From NCBI RefSeq assembly GCF_050433395.1, contig NZ_JBNPXH010000013.1, positions 124,001-188,000 of the forward strand: a stretch of 64,000 bases of DNA. Direction: 5' to 3'. The position numbers and the translations under genes were made by a program. Below are positions 1 to 8,417 of this stretch, piece after piece (within the stretch, counting starts at the first letter, position 1; every line of letters begins with the position of its first letter). The stretch is from Mobilitalea torta (GTDB taxonomy: Bacteria > Bacillota > Clostridia > Lachnospirales > Lachnospiraceae). The notes under the pieces are model-generated. The model was not told the origin of the DNA. It made no database searches and saw only the letters and a list, made by a program, of their open reading frames with translations.

Positions 1-210
1 GCGTTCTTTATGGCTACTGATTATGCTTCGTCCCCTATTCATCCAAAAGGACAATTCATTATGGGAATTGGCTGTGGAGTGCTGGCTGTTCTCATCCGGT
101 TCTACGGCGGATTTCCGGAAGGCGTCTGTTATTCTATTCTGATTATGAATCTTGTTGTTCCGTATATTGATAAAATTACGGTGCCTCATGTATACGGAGG
201 TGGAAAATAA
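1..210 (+). CDS. rnfD: Electron transport complex subunit RnfD, C-terminal part
   Basis: The reading frame is open from the first base, so this is the 3' end of a gene that starts upstream. The visible residues include the FFMATDYA-SSPIHPKG stretch and a following hydrophobic segment typical of the end of RnfD/NqrB-type membrane subunits. RnfD carries a covalently bound FMN and belongs to the ferredoxin:NAD+ oxidoreductase that pumps Na+ or H+ across the cytoplasmic membrane. Its stop codon overlaps the start of rnfG by one base, and the order D-G-E-A-B that follows is the standard clostridial one, so rnfC should lie just upstream, outside the window. Confidence 0.9.
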   Translation, partial: AFFMATDYASSPIHPKGQFIMGIGCGVLAVLIRFYGGFPEGVCYSILIMNLVVPYIDKITVPHVYGGGK

Positions 211-788
211 TGTTTAAATCTGTGATAAAACAGGCGTTGTTTTTATTCACGACGACGGTAATCATTGCCGGTCTGCTGGGTATTGTACACTATATTACCG
301 AAGAGCCTATTCAGGCGCAATTAGAGCGGGAATTGCTGTTATCAAAGCAGATATTATTGCCCGCTGCCGCAACCTTTGAAACCGTTGACATCACAAACAA
401 TAACATTTCATCCGTAAAAATGGTGGAAAGAGGCTTGGATGCATCCGGGAGTAAGGTGGGATATGTGGTAACCGTTACGCCGAAAGGCTACGGGGGAGAA
501 ATTCTGACAATGGTAGGATTTGATGCAAGTATATCCATAACAAGCTATCGTATTTTAAAATCAAATGAAACACCGGGCTTGGGGGATATTGCTGCCAAAC
601 CGGATTTTATAAGCCGCTTTGAAGGCAGATCCGGCTATCCCATCAATATTGTAAAGCTTCCCGCAAAGGAAACGGACGTACAAGCAATCACAGGTGCAAC
701 CATTACTTCAAAGGCAATAGCACAAGGCATCAATCATGCCGCTGAAATCGTCACGTTCATAGAGGAGGAAAACAATGAGCAATCTTAA
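210..788 (+). CDS. rnfG: Electron transport complex subunit RnfG (FMN-binding)
   Basis: This 192-residue protein has one N-terminal membrane segment (about residues 8-28) followed by an extracytoplasmic FMN-binding domain. The flavin attachment motif is seen as T-G-A-T-I-T-S at residues 161-167, with Thr164 the expected FMN-phosphodiester site by analogy with RnfG/NqrC. The upstream part shows the G-YGGEI and ETPGLG motifs of the family. It passes electrons within the Rnf complex. The ATG overlaps the rnfD stop by one base and is preceded by GGAGGTGG, and its 3' end overlaps rnfE by 14 bases, so translation is probably coupled. Confidence 0.95.
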   Translation: MFKSVIKQALFLFTTTVIIAGLLGIVHYITEEPIQAQLERELLLSKQILLPAAATFETVDITNNNISSVKMVERGLDASGSKVGYVVTVTPKGYGGEILTMVGFDASISITSYRILKSNETPGLGDIAAKPDFISRFEGRSGYPINIVKLPAKETDVQAITGATITSKAIAQGINHAAEIVTFIEEENNEQS

Positions 789-1383
789 AAAAATAGCTTT
801 AAACGGGATTATTCGCGAAAACCCGGTATTCGTCCAAATGATTGGTCTGTGTCCGACTCTTGCGGTTACCACCAGTGCGTCAAATGGTTTGGGTATGGGA
901 ATTTCTACGACCTTGGTTATGATGTTTTCAAGCATAGCGATTTCTACTTTACGTAACATTCTTCCTGAAAAAATCAGACTGCCCATTCTGGTTTCTATTA
1001 CAGCCGGTTTTGTTACCATACTTCAGCTTATCATCAATGCATATTTTCCTGAGCTGGATAGAGCCTTGGGCATCTTTATCCCATTGATTGTTGTAAACTG
1101 TATTCCCTTCGCAAGAGCAGAGGTTTTTGCCTCAAAAAATAGTGTTATCTATTCCGCGGCGGATGGCTTTTTCATGGGACTGGGCTTTACGGCGGCTCTT
1201 TTACTCATTGGAAGTATTCGTGAGATTATAGGAGCCGGGACTTTCTTCGGGATTACAGTTCTCCCCGCGCTATTCCCCAAAACACTGATTATGATTTTTG
1301 CTCCCGGAGCATTTTTTACAATCGCATTTATCATTGCAATGATTAACTATTTTAAAGAAAAACCGAAAAAGGAGGATCAGTAA
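775..1383 (+). CDS. rnfE: Electron transport complex subunit RnfE
   Basis: This 202-residue polytopic membrane protein contains the family's NPVFVQMIGLCPTLAVTTS segment near residue 16 and a VVNCIPFARAE segment near residue 105, with about six hydrophobic helices. RnfE and RnfA form an antiparallel pair in the membrane that is thought to hold a buried Fe-S cluster and help couple electron flow to ion movement. The start at 775 has AGGAGGAAAAC just upstream, inside the rnfG coding end. The gene is followed two bases later by rnfA. Confidence 0.95.
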   Translation: MSNLKKIALNGIIRENPVFVQMIGLCPTLAVTTSASNGLGMGISTTLVMMFSSIAISTLRNILPEKIRLPILVSITAGFVTILQLIINAYFPELDRALGIFIPLIVVNCIPFARAEVFASKNSVIYSAADGFFMGLGFTAALLLIGSIREIIGAGTFFGITVLPALFPKTLIMIFAPGAFFTIAFIIAMINYFKEKPKKEDQ

Positions 1384-1385
1384 GT

Positions 1386-1958
1386 ATGGATTTGTTTTTT
1401 CTGTTTTTAGGTGTGGTTCTGGTCAATAACTTTATTCTTGCCCAGTTTTTGGGGGTTTGCTCCTTCTTTGGGGTATCCAATAAAATTGAAAACTCCGTAG
1501 GGATGAGTCTGGCTGTGACCTTTGTTATTACGCTGTCCGCCTTCTTTACGCATATCACCTATCGATATATACTGGTTCCATTGAAGGTGGAATATATCTC
1601 CACACTGGCCTATATCCTGATTATAGCGTCGCTTGTACAGCTTGTGGAAATGTTCATAAAAAAAAGCAGTCCTGCTCTTCACCGTGCCCTTGGCGTGTAC
1701 CTGCCTCTGATTGCGGTTAACTGCGCGATTTTCGGTGTTGCCATCATTAATCAGGAGAATAATCATACTCTGCTCCAATCAGTTGTCTACGGCTTTGGTG
1801 CAGGGGTTGGATTTTCCGTTGCGATTCTTTTGATGGCAGGGCTGCGCACAAAGCTTGAGAAAGCAGATGTCCCCAAAATATTTAAAGGATATCCCATTAC
1901 CTTTATTATCGCCGGATTAATGAGCATTGCATTTATGGGATTTTACGGTCTGTTTTAG
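1386..1958 (+). CDS. rnfA: Electron transport complex subunit RnfA
   Basis: This 190-residue membrane protein has six predicted helices and the paired motifs NNFILAQFLGVCSFFG near the N-terminus and LIAVNCAIFG in the middle. Those cysteines lie in the symmetric half-helices that bind the intramembrane [2Fe-2S] cluster with RnfE in known structures. The length is normal for the family. The ATG is preceded by AAAGGAGG at the end of rnfE, and rnfB follows after 39 bases. Confidence 0.95.
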   Translation: MDLFFLFLGVVLVNNFILAQFLGVCSFFGVSNKIENSVGMSLAVTFVITLSAFFTHITYRYILVPLKVEYISTLAYILIIASLVQLVEMFIKKSSPALHRALGVYLPLIAVNCAIFGVAIINQENNHTLLQSVVYGFGAGVGFSVAILLMAGLRTKLEKADVPKIFKGYPITFIIAGLMSIAFMGFYGLF

Positions 1959-1997
1959 AGATAGCCTTAAAAAAATATGATATGAGGAGAAAAAGAT

Positions 1998-2804
1998 ATG
2001 AATTTCCCCTATTTATTTAATCCGATGATTGCCATCGGTACCATTAGCCTGATTTTTGGACTTGTGCTGGGGTATGCAGGCAAAAAACTGGAGGTACAGG
2101 TTGATGAACGCCTGCAGAAAGTTCTGGAGGCATTGCCCGGAGCAAACTGCGCCGGATGCGGCTTCGCAGGCTGTTACTCATTTGCCGAGGCACTGGTAGA
2201 CGGACGCGCCCCGTTGAACGGATGCCCTGTTGGAGGAGCCGGCACGGCCGAAAACATTGCCGGTATTCTTGGGGTTAAGGCCGAATCCTTTGAAAAGCAT
2301 GTTGCCTTTGTAAAATGCATCGGTTCGGTTGCGGTTGCGCATTACAGATATTCCTACCAGGGGATTTTGGATTGCAACGCTGCCGTACAGTTAGCAGGCG
2401 GAGGCACAAAGCAATGCACCTATGGCTGTATCGGCCTCGCAAGCTGCCAGAAGCTATGCCAATTCGGCGCCATACGGATTGAAAATAATATTTCGGTGAT
2501 TGACCCGGAGAAATGCACCGCTTGCGGCAAATGCTTACCGGCTTGCCCCAAGAATTTGATTGAACTGGTTCCGGCATCCTCCAATGTACGAGTTTCCTGC
2601 TTTACAAAGGAAAAAGGCAAAGAGGTAAAGCTTCGCTGCTCTGTGGGCTGTATTGGCTGCAAGCTGTGTGAAAAGGTGTGTAATTTCGGTGCCATCACAG
2701 TTAAGAATAATCTGGCAAAGATTGATTACCAAAAGTGCACCGGGTGTCTGGCCTGTGTCAAAAAGTGCCCTTCCAAGGTTATTACTATCATTCATGAAGA
2801 ATAA
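1998..2804 (+). CDS. rnfB: Electron transport complex subunit RnfB (polyferredoxin)
   Basis: RnfB is the ferredoxin-facing entry subunit of the Rnf complex. The 268-residue protein has an N-terminal membrane anchor (about residues 9-27), then the Fe-S domain with Cys51, Cys54, Cys59 and Cys76 (CAGCGFAGC...CPVGG). Further Cys-rich stretches follow, including two classical CxxCxxCxxxCP ferredoxin motifs near residues 174-184 and the C-terminus (CTGCLACVKKCP). The length matches clostridial RnfB. It is the last gene of the operon. The next gene, on the opposite strand, converges on it with a gap of only 7 bases, so no separate terminator is evident. Confidence 0.95.
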   Translation: MNFPYLFNPMIAIGTISLIFGLVLGYAGKKLEVQVDERLQKVLEALPGANCAGCGFAGCYSFAEALVDGRAPLNGCPVGGAGTAENIAGILGVKAESFEKHVAFVKCIGSVAVAHYRYSYQGILDCNAAVQLAGGGTKQCTYGCIGLASCQKLCQFGAIRIENNISVIDPEKCTACGKCLPACPKNLIELVPASSNVRVSCFTKEKGKEVKLRCSVGCIGCKLCEKVCNFGAITVKNNLAKIDYQKCTGCLACVKKCPSKVITIIHEE

Positions 2805-2811
2805 AACCGTT

Positions 2812-3585
2812 TCACAACTCGTACTTTCTAAAAACAATGAGGCCAAACACGGCAGATATAAGCATGATGACAACCGAATTGATTACAATACTTATGATCA
2901 TGTCCACAGAAAATGATGTTGAAGAAATGATCGTTGACATACCATAGATAGAGTGCCGCATGCTCAATTCAACGATTTTTACAGCACCGGAAGAAAAGCT
3001 GCTTAGATTTCTAAGGATGGACCAGGATGTTTCGCTGAATAATACATAGCATAAGCAGATAATGGCCGATAAGGTATTGTTTTTTATCAGTATAGAAAGC
3101 AGACAAATAATTCCCCCTAAAGAGGCGTAAACAGCGGACCCGCCAATAATCATGGCAATGTACTTACTCGTCAGTATATTACTGATTTGACCTGAGCTAA
3201 ACAAAGCAATCAACTCAAACAATAAGAAAACAGCGGCAGATATAAAGGATGAAAGAATGGTTTTTGACAAATAAATATGAGTGCGGCTTTTGCCTATTAT
3301 CCATTTATGCTGCCATGTTTTCCATTGATATTCTTGACCAATAAATACGGAGATTAGGATAGCAATCAAAATACCTAACCCTTTTTGATATTCTGTGCCT
3401 ATTCGAATAATATCCTCGATCCCCTTAAATGCGGTTAAGTTTCCAAAAACTGAAATGCCAACCCGGATATCTTGACGCATAATCATCATCAGAGAAAAAG
3501 CAAGAATACCTGTAAATGCCATAATTCCATAAAATAACTTGCTCTTTCCAAGCCTGTAAAGGTCGGTTCTCAACAGATTAGTCAT
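2812..3585 (-). CDS. ABC-2 type transporter permease
   Basis: This 257-residue protein has about six hydrophobic segments (near residues 18-36, 88-110, 118-140, 148-170, 175-192 and 225-250). It has the N-terminal layout of ABC-2 permeases of the lantibiotic-immunity/bacitracin-export kind, starting MTNLLRTDLYRLGKSK with the first helix right after. Its start overlaps the end of the ATPase gene by 8 bases, and the pair follows an ECF sigma/anti-sigma pair. The likely role is export of, or resistance to, a membrane-active compound. The substrate cannot be read from the sequence. Confidence 0.85.
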   Translation of the reverse strand: MTNLLRTDLYRLGKSKLFYGIMAFTGILAFSLMMIMRQDIRVGISVFGNLTAFKGIEDIIRIGTEYQKGLGILIAILISVFIGQEYQWKTWQHKWIIGKSRTHIYLSKTILSSFISAAVFLLFELIALFSSGQISNILTSKYIAMIIGGSAVYASLGGIICLLSILIKNNTLSAIICLCYVLFSETSWSILRNLSSFSSGAVKIVELSMRHSIYGMSTIISSTSFSVDMIISIVINSVVIMLISAVFGLIVFRKYEL

Positions 3586-4288
3586 TTGCTTTACCCCCTT
3601 TTGTGTATTGCATATACAGCTTTTCTAATGAAGTTCCATTTTGGAAAGCGTCATGAGCAGCTATTTCTTTGACAATTTTACCGTCATGCAGAATACCAAG
3701 CCGGGTTATCACTTGTTCTAATTCGCTCAAAATATGGCTGGAAATCAGTATTGTCATGCCGTTTTCATGTAAGCACAGTAATAATTCACGAAGGTCTGCA
3801 ATTCCGTCCGGGTCAAGGCCGTTCATGGGTTCGTCCAGGATAAGGATATCCGGCTTTTGCAATAATGCCATCGCGAGCTTCAATCGCTGCACCATACCAA
3901 GAGAAAATTGGCTTACAGGCTTATTGTTAGCAATTTCCAGACCGACAATTTCCAGCGCCTGCTCAATTTGGCTGTTATCATGCAGACCGAGTAAATGTGC
4001 CTGTTCCTTCATGTTTTCAAAAGCACTCATATTAAGGAAAAGCGATGGGTCATTGATAACAGCGGCAAATCGGCTTTCACGGCCTTCTGTTTTTGCTATG
4101 GAAACTGTTCCGTTAAAATTTTGGATTAGTCCGGTAAGAATACGAAGCAAGGTTGTTTTTCCAGAACCGTTTTTTCCAACCAATCCGTAAATATCTCTAT
4201 ACTCTACATGGATAGAAACCTCATTCAAAACGGCATTTTCTCCATACCGCATTTTGATATTTTCTGCTGTTAAAGTGTAATGGATCAA
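3578..4288 (-). CDS. ABC transporter ATP-binding protein
   Basis: This 236-residue ATPase subunit has a Walker A motif GKNGSGKTT near residue 38, a signature region FSLGMVQRLKLAMAL near residue 135 and Walker B LILDEPMNGLDPDG near residue 160, followed by the H-loop SSH. It resembles the BcrA/LanF-type ATPases that energise small ABC-2 exporters. It sits 15 bases downstream of the anti-sigma gene and overlaps the permease, so it is in one transcription unit with both. Regulation by the co-encoded ECF sigma factor is likely but inferred. Confidence 0.9.
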   Translation of the reverse strand: MIHYTLTAENIKMRYGENAVLNEVSIHVEYRDIYGLVGKNGSGKTTLLRILTGLIQNFNGTVSIAKTEGRESRFAAVINDPSLFLNMSAFENMKEQAHLLGLHDNSQIEQALEIVGLEIANNKPVSQFSLGMVQRLKLAMALLQKPDILILDEPMNGLDPDGIADLRELLLCLHENGMTILISSHILSELEQVITRLGILHDGKIVKEIAAHDAFQNGTSLEKLYMQYTKGGKAND

Positions 4289-4303
4289 TTTGCAATCCTC
4301 CGA

Positions 4304-4636
4304 TCAATAAGGTTTTGGTAAAGCTCGTATATCCATAAAGATGTACAAAACGAGAGCAATGGCGGCAACCACTAAAAGTGTAAGAAGGACGCCTTTCAGC
4401 AAGGATTTCATCATTCCTTTTTTCCACCTCCTTGACAGTTTTTTTACCGCTTCGGCTTCTTTCAAATTTTGTTCTTTGCGGCTCAAAAATAGCTCTTCCT
4501 TCATTGCTTGCAATTCATCCTTGCAGCTATCGCATTCTGCAAGATGTTCCTCTATCACCGCCTTGCTTTCATTGCTGCATACCCCATCAAGATACAACGG
4601 GAGCAAGTCTTTTATAATCTCACAAGATATTTTCAT
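4304..4636 (-). CDS. Anti-sigma factor with zinc-finger domain
   Basis: This 110-residue protein has an N-terminal ZAS-like motif (His-x3-Cys-x2-Cys, seen as HLAECDSC at residues 31-38, with an upstream Cys5). A basic linker and one C-terminal membrane helix (about residues 83-103) follow. Only about eight residues remain outside the membrane, so there is hardly any extracytoplasmic sensor domain. The gene overlaps the ECF sigma gene by 4 bases (ATGA), the usual sign of a cognate sigma/anti-sigma pair. Such a short exterior suggests release is triggered through a partner, perhaps the neighbouring ABC exporter. That is inference. Confidence 0.85.
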   Translation of the reverse strand: MKISCEIIKDLLPLYLDGVCSNESKAVIEEHLAECDSCKDELQAMKEELFLSRKEQNLKEAEAVKKLSRRWKKGMMKSLLKGVLLTLLVVAAIALVLYIFMDIRALPKPY

Positions 4637-5109
4637 TTCATTACCTCCTGTAATTGCTTCTTTGCCCTATAAAAAATCAGTCTTGCCCAACTGTCAGTTT
4701 TTCCGAACAACTCCCCAATCTGTGAGAATGGCAGTTCTCCAAATACCCGTAAAGTAAAAACTTCCTTGTATGGTTCACTTAAATTATGCAATTCAATATG
4801 CAGCCGTTTCGCCGTATCCTTGTCAAGATAATCCATCTCCAAATTGAATGTTATATCCGGTATACCGGTGTCCAAGTTAGATATCATACGTTTTTTCTTT
4901 TTGTAAAGTGTGAAATAAGCATTTTTTGCTATTTGGCAGAGCCAAACATACAGCTTACAGGAACCGTTAAATTTGTCTATGTGCTGCATGGCCTTGAAAA
5001 AGGTTTCTTGCGTTATTTCTTCTGCAATTGCTTCATCCATACAAAGAGATAGCACATATTTATATACATCAGAAAAATACTCTGAATATATCTCACCGAA
5101 ATCCGCCAC
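4633..5109 (-). CDS. ECF-type RNA polymerase sigma factor
   Basis: This 158-residue sigma-70 family protein contains region 2 (YSEYFSDVYKYVLSLC through EEITQETFFKAMQHI) and region 4 (LSEPYKEVFTLRVFGELPFSQIGELFG, a helix-turn-helix). It lacks regions 1 and 3, as expected for ECF factors. The start codon is GTG at 5109, placed six bases after AGGAGGTG on the minus strand. It heads the operon sigma, anti-sigma, ATPase, permease. A candidate autoregulated ECF promoter lies just upstream. Confidence 0.9.
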   Translation of the reverse strand: MADFGEIYSEYFSDVYKYVLSLCMDEAIAEEITQETFFKAMQHIDKFNGSCKLYVWLCQIAKNAYFTLYKKKKRMISNLDTGIPDITFNLEMDYLDKDTAKRLHIELHNLSEPYKEVFTLRVFGELPFSQIGELFGKTDSWARLIFYRAKKQLQEVMK

Positions 5110-5136
5110 TTTTTCACCTCCTGATCTTACTCATAA

Positions 5137-5162
5137 GACTTGCATACTATATAAGCGTTTCA
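5137..5162 (-). promoter_or_regulatory. Candidate ECF-type promoter of the sigma operon
   Basis: Reading the minus strand, TGAAAC is followed after 15 bases by AAGTC, about 30 bases upstream of the sigma gene GTG. TGAAAC is the common -35 core of extracytoplasmic-function promoters, which often drive their own sigma gene. The -10 match is only approximate, so this is a suggestion. Confidence 0.35.
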
Positions 5163-5204
5163 AACTTTTTTATTTTTCTGACCTCTTTCTAACAACCTGT
5201 TTTG

Positions 5205-5233
5205 TTGTCTTTCTTATTGTATTAGTATATAAT
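5205..5233 (+). promoter_or_regulatory. Promoter of the Y-family polymerase operon
   Basis: TTGTCT (5205-5210) and TATAAT (5228-5233) are separated by 17 bases, about 78 bases upstream of the polymerase ATG. A short inverted repeat ACAAC/GTTGT overlaps the -35 region. No clear LexA box (GAAC-N4-GTTC) was seen, so SOS control cannot be claimed. Confidence 0.55.
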
Positions 5234-5310
5234 AAAACAGTATTAAAGTAAGAGTATATTTCAATTTTGCCGGACAGAAAATTTTAAAGGAGGAGACCGG
5301 AGAAGAAAAC

Positions 5311-6834
5311 ATGAAGAACAGAATCTATTTCTCAATCGATTTAAAATCATTTTACGCTTCGGTGGAGTGCATGGAGCGCAAGCTTGATCCACTGACTACG
5401 AACCTGGTTGTCGCTGATGCAAGCCGTACCGAAAAAACCATTTGTCTCGCCGTCTCCCCCTCCCTCAAGGCATATGGTATTCCCGGCAGAGCGAGGCTGT
5501 TTGAGGTTGTGCAGAAGGTGAAGGAAGCAAATGCGGCCCGGTTACAAAAGGCACCGGGACGGGTCTTTTCCGGCTCTTCCTTCAGCGATATTGAATTGAA
5601 AGCCTCGCCGGAGCTCTCAGTGGGCTATATTACTGCCCCGCCGAGGATGGCGAAATATATAGAATATAGCTCGCAGATTTACGATATCTACTTGAAATAC
5701 ATTGCACCCGAGGATATCCATGTTTATTCCATCGATGAGGTATTCTTTGATGCTACCGATTACCTGGCCACCTACAAGCTTTCCGCCCGGGAGCTTGCTG
5801 CGAAAATGATTCTGGATGTTCTCGAAGCCACCGGCATTACAGCATCAGCCGGGATCGGCACAAATTTGTACCTTTGCAAGGTTGCCATGGATATTCAGGC
5901 AAAGCATATTCCCATGGATCAGAACGGCGTGCGCATTGCTGAATTAGATGAAATGAGCTATCGCCGCCTGCTGTGGTCACACCGGCCTCTAACCGACTTT
6001 TGGCGCGTTGGCGGTGGATATGCAAAGAAATTGGAAAAACACGGCCTTCTGACCATGGGTGATATCGCCAGATGTTCCATTGGTAAGCCTGGCGACTATT
6101 ATAACGAGGATTTGCTGTACAAGCTGTTCGGTATTAATGCGGAGCTGCTGATCGACCATGCGTGGGGCTGGGAGCCATGCACGATTGCCGACATTAAAGC
6201 CTATCGACCAGGTACAAACAGTATCGGGTCGGGGCAGGTGCTGCAATATGCCTATTCCTTTGACAAAGCGAAGCTGATCGTGCGGGAGATGACGGATCTG
6301 CTGGTACTCGATCTGGTGGATAAGAGGCTTGTAACGGATCAGCTTGTATTGACCGTCGGATATGATATTGAAAATCTGACGAACCCGGAGAGAAAGAAAT
6401 TATATCAAGGGGAGATTACCATTGACCGCTACGGACGTTCCGTTCCGAAATCTGCCCATGGTACGGCAAACCTTGGCAGACAAACCTCCTCTACTAAGCT
6501 GATTATGGATGCCGTCACAGAGCTGTTTGAACGCATCGCTGATAAAAATCTTCTGGTCAGGAGACTCAATATCGCGGCGAATCATGTTGTGGATGAGGGC
6601 ACCGTGCAAAAACCGGACGGCTTTGAACAGCTTGACCTTTTTACGGATTACGCGGCTGCAGAGGCAAAAAAAGAGGAAGAAAAAGCCGGCCTTGAACGGG
6701 AAAAAAGGGTACAGAAAGCCATGCTGGAGATAAAAAAGAAATACGGCAAAAATGCCGTTCTAAAGGGAATGAATCTGGAGGAAGGGGCTACCACACTGGA
6801 CCGGAATAAGCAGATTGGAGGGCACAAGGCATGA
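5311..6834 (+). CDS. Y-family DNA polymerase (UmuC/DinB-like)
   Basis: This 507-residue protein is a translesion polymerase homologue. The first metal-binding motif is FSIDLKSFYASVE (residues 8-20) and the catalytic YSIDEVFFD motif lies near residue 144. An HhH-type thumb and a little-finger region follow. The product is longer than DinB (about 350 residues) and resembles the UvrX/YqjW group of Gram-positive bacteria, with a Lys/Glu-rich tail in the last 60 residues (QLDLFTDY, then charged helices). QLDLF resembles a beta-clamp binding motif. The ATG overlaps nothing and is preceded by AGGAGGAGA-type sequence. The 3' end overlaps the YolD gene by 4 bases. Confidence 0.92.
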   Translation: MKNRIYFSIDLKSFYASVECMERKLDPLTTNLVVADASRTEKTICLAVSPSLKAYGIPGRARLFEVVQKVKEANAARLQKAPGRVFSGSSFSDIELKASPELSVGYITAPPRMAKYIEYSSQIYDIYLKYIAPEDIHVYSIDEVFFDATDYLATYKLSARELAAKMILDVLEATGITASAGIGTNLYLCKVAMDIQAKHIPMDQNGVRIAELDEMSYRRLLWSHRPLTDFWRVGGGYAKKLEKHGLLTMGDIARCSIGKPGDYYNEDLLYKLFGINAELLIDHAWGWEPCTIADIKAYRPGTNSIGSGQVLQYAYSFDKAKLIVREMTDLLVLDLVDKRLVTDQLVLTVGYDIENLTNPERKKLYQGEITIDRYGRSVPKSAHGTANLGRQTSSTKLIMDAVTELFERIADKNLLVRRLNIAANHVVDEGTVQKPDGFEQLDLFTDYAAAEAKKEEEKAGLEREKRVQKAMLEIKKKYGKNAVLKGMNLEEGATTLDRNKQIGGHKA

Positions 6835-7256
6835 CAAAGACATATGACGATATCATTCATTTACCGCGTCATGTTTCAGCAAAACATCCTCAAATGTCAA
6901 TCAGTGACAGAGCAGCCCAGTTTTCCCCCTTTGCCGCACTAACCGGCCATGGCAGCGCCATCAAAGAAACTGCAAGGCTGACGGATGAGAGAGTAGAATT
7001 GGATGAGGATAGGAAAGAGGTTTTGAGCGAGAGGCTGCAGATGATAGCAGAACGGCTGAAAGAGCATCCGGAAATCACAATTACCTACTTTCAGCCGGAC
7101 GCAAAGAAGGATGGCGGTGCTTATGTTACTGCTACGGGAACCGTTAAAAAGATAGACGGATATCAACGGGTTGTCATTATGATGGACAGCACAGAGATTC
7201 CCATTAATGAAATCATCAGCATAGAGGGACGGATATTTGAACCTATGGAGGTGTGA
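6831..7256 (+). CDS. YolD-like protein
   Basis: This 141-residue protein matches the YolD-like family in its N-terminal ISDRAAQFSPFAALTGH motif (about residues 24-40) and in the following SH3-like beta segment (YVTATGTVKKIDGYQRVVIMMD, shown here as a region near residues 98-119). YolD-like proteins are routinely encoded next to UvrX/YqjW-type Y-family polymerases and are thought to act with them. The 4-base ATGA overlap with the polymerase fits that pairing. The biochemical role of the family is not established. Confidence 0.88.
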   Translation: MTKTYDDIIHLPRHVSAKHPQMSISDRAAQFSPFAALTGHGSAIKETARLTDERVELDEDRKEVLSERLQMIAERLKEHPEITITYFQPDAKKDGGAYVTATGTVKKIDGYQRVVIMMDSTEIPINEIISIEGRIFEPMEV

Positions 7257-7259
7257 CGG

Positions 7260-7628
7260 ATGATAATCAAAAGCTTTACCGAAGAGCTATCGATCTGCAA
7301 AGTGCAGGACGTATCGGGGATCGATTTTTCTGACGAGTTTTGCTTTCTTGGTAAGACGGATGAGGAAATATCCCTTATTTGCTTAAGGGACAAAGTGCCT
7401 GAAAATGTAACACAGCGGGAGGATGGTTGGAAAATGCTTAGAGTTGAGGGAGAATTGGATTTTTCTCTGATTGGTATTTTATCGAAAATCTCCGCAATCC
7501 TTGCCGAAAATGAGAGTGGAATTTTTGCTGTATCAACTTATAATACAGATTATATTTTAACGAAATCATCAAACTATGAAAAAGCATTGTCCTGTCTGAA
7601 GAACTCGGGATACCAGATTATAACCTGA
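7260..7628 (+). CDS. ACT-domain protein
   Basis: This 122-residue protein has the layout of a small tandem ACT-fold protein. An N-terminal half (FTEELSICKVQ...FCFLGKTDEEISLIC) precedes a C-terminal ACT segment (LDFSLIGILSKISAILAENESGIFAVSTYNTDYILTK, quoted in part). Such proteins usually bind amino acids or related ligands and modulate enzymes. It begins 3 bases after the YolD stop and so may be cotranscribed with the polymerase genes, without an obvious functional link. The specific ligand is unknown. Confidence 0.75.
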   Translation: MIIKSFTEELSICKVQDVSGIDFSDEFCFLGKTDEEISLICLRDKVPENVTQREDGWKMLRVEGELDFSLIGILSKISAILAENESGIFAVSTYNTDYILTKSSNYEKALSCLKNSGYQIIT

Positions 7629-7696
7629 AGATTTTATAAAGAGATCTGTAAAACAGAAGCATTTGTAATTCACAAAACCATAGGAGGAATTTTATT

Positions 7697-8290
7697 ATGA
7701 AGCTGGAAGTGTTTTTTGATTATACCTGTCCCTACTGTTATTTGGGCCTTCATGAGTTAAATCAGATATTGCCTGATTATCCCAACCTTTCTGTGGAATG
7801 GTGTCCATGTGAAATCCACCCGCAGTCAGAGCCCAGGGTATCCGGCTGGGATGCTTCAGGGGAGTGGTTCGTTGAGCTGAAGCCGCGTTTGGAAAGAGCG
7901 GGGCTATCCATAAAACGTCCCTTTGAGCCTGGAAATTACAGTTACCTGGCAATTCAGGGCCTGTTCTGGCTGGAGGAACAAGGTGCGGATATTAAGCGTT
8001 ATAATGATGCAGTATATGCTGCTTTCTTTTGTGAAAGCAAGGATATTGAAAATATTGATGTGCTCAGCGACTGTGCTGTTTCGGCCGGAGCTGACGCGGA
8101 GTCATTTTGCCGGGCATTGAATTTAGAAATCTATAAAGAAAGGCGGCTGAGATTAAATAAGTACGGTTGGGAAGAAAACGCCCTGGATTCCGTGCCTTCT
8201 TTCCGCTTGGGCAACGCACGGCTGAATGCAGTGTATAGTGTAGGTGTTTTACGTGAGCAAATAGCAGAGTTCCTGGAAAAACATGCATAG
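7697..8290 (+). CDS. DsbA-family (FrnE-like) thiol oxidoreductase
   Basis: This 197-residue protein starts with VFFDYTCPYCYLGLHEL, a thioredoxin-fold CPYC active site (Cys11 and Cys14). Its length and helical insertion are those of FrnE/2-hydroxychromene-2-carboxylate isomerase-like members of the DsbA family. The last strand region ends SVPSFRLGNARLNAVYSVG, with the cis-proline loop at SVPSF. No signal peptide is present, so it is cytosolic. The start follows TAGGAGG by eight bases. The substrate is unknown. Confidence 0.85.
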   Translation: MKLEVFFDYTCPYCYLGLHELNQILPDYPNLSVEWCPCEIHPQSEPRVSGWDASGEWFVELKPRLERAGLSIKRPFEPGNYSYLAIQGLFWLEEQGADIKRYNDAVYAAFFCESKDIENIDVLSDCAVSAGADAESFCRALNLEIYKERRLRLNKYGWEENALDSVPSFRLGNARLNAVYSVGVLREQIAEFLEKHA

Positions 8291-8344
8291 GAGAGGTACC
8301 AGCTTGTCGGGTGAAATTTGAAGTTTGAAATTTGAAAAAACCTA

Positions 8345-8375
8345 TTGACTCTCACACTGTGATATACTCTAAAAT
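8345..8375 (+). promoter_or_regulatory. MerR-type promoter with 19-bp spacer and dyad
   Basis: TTGACT (8345-8350) and TAAAAT (8370-8375) are separated by 19 bases. The spacer contains the dyad TCACA-C-TGTGA. An over-long 19-bp spacer holding a palindrome is the hallmark of promoters activated by MerR-family proteins through DNA twisting, and the downstream gene encodes such a protein, so autoregulation is very likely. Confidence 0.6.
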
Positions 8376-8417
8376 AAAGATGAGCTCAAAAAAACACATA
8401 TATGTGAGGAATAAAAA

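Noticed and set aside
1407..1778. Antisense ORFs within rnf genes and many others across the window
   Set aside because: They lie wholly inside well-recognised genes in other frames, have no ribosome sites and show no family features.
5150..5310. LexA/SOS box for the Y-family polymerase
   Set aside because: No GAAC-N4-GTTC or similar clostridial LexA site was found, only a short ACAAC/GTTGT repeat.
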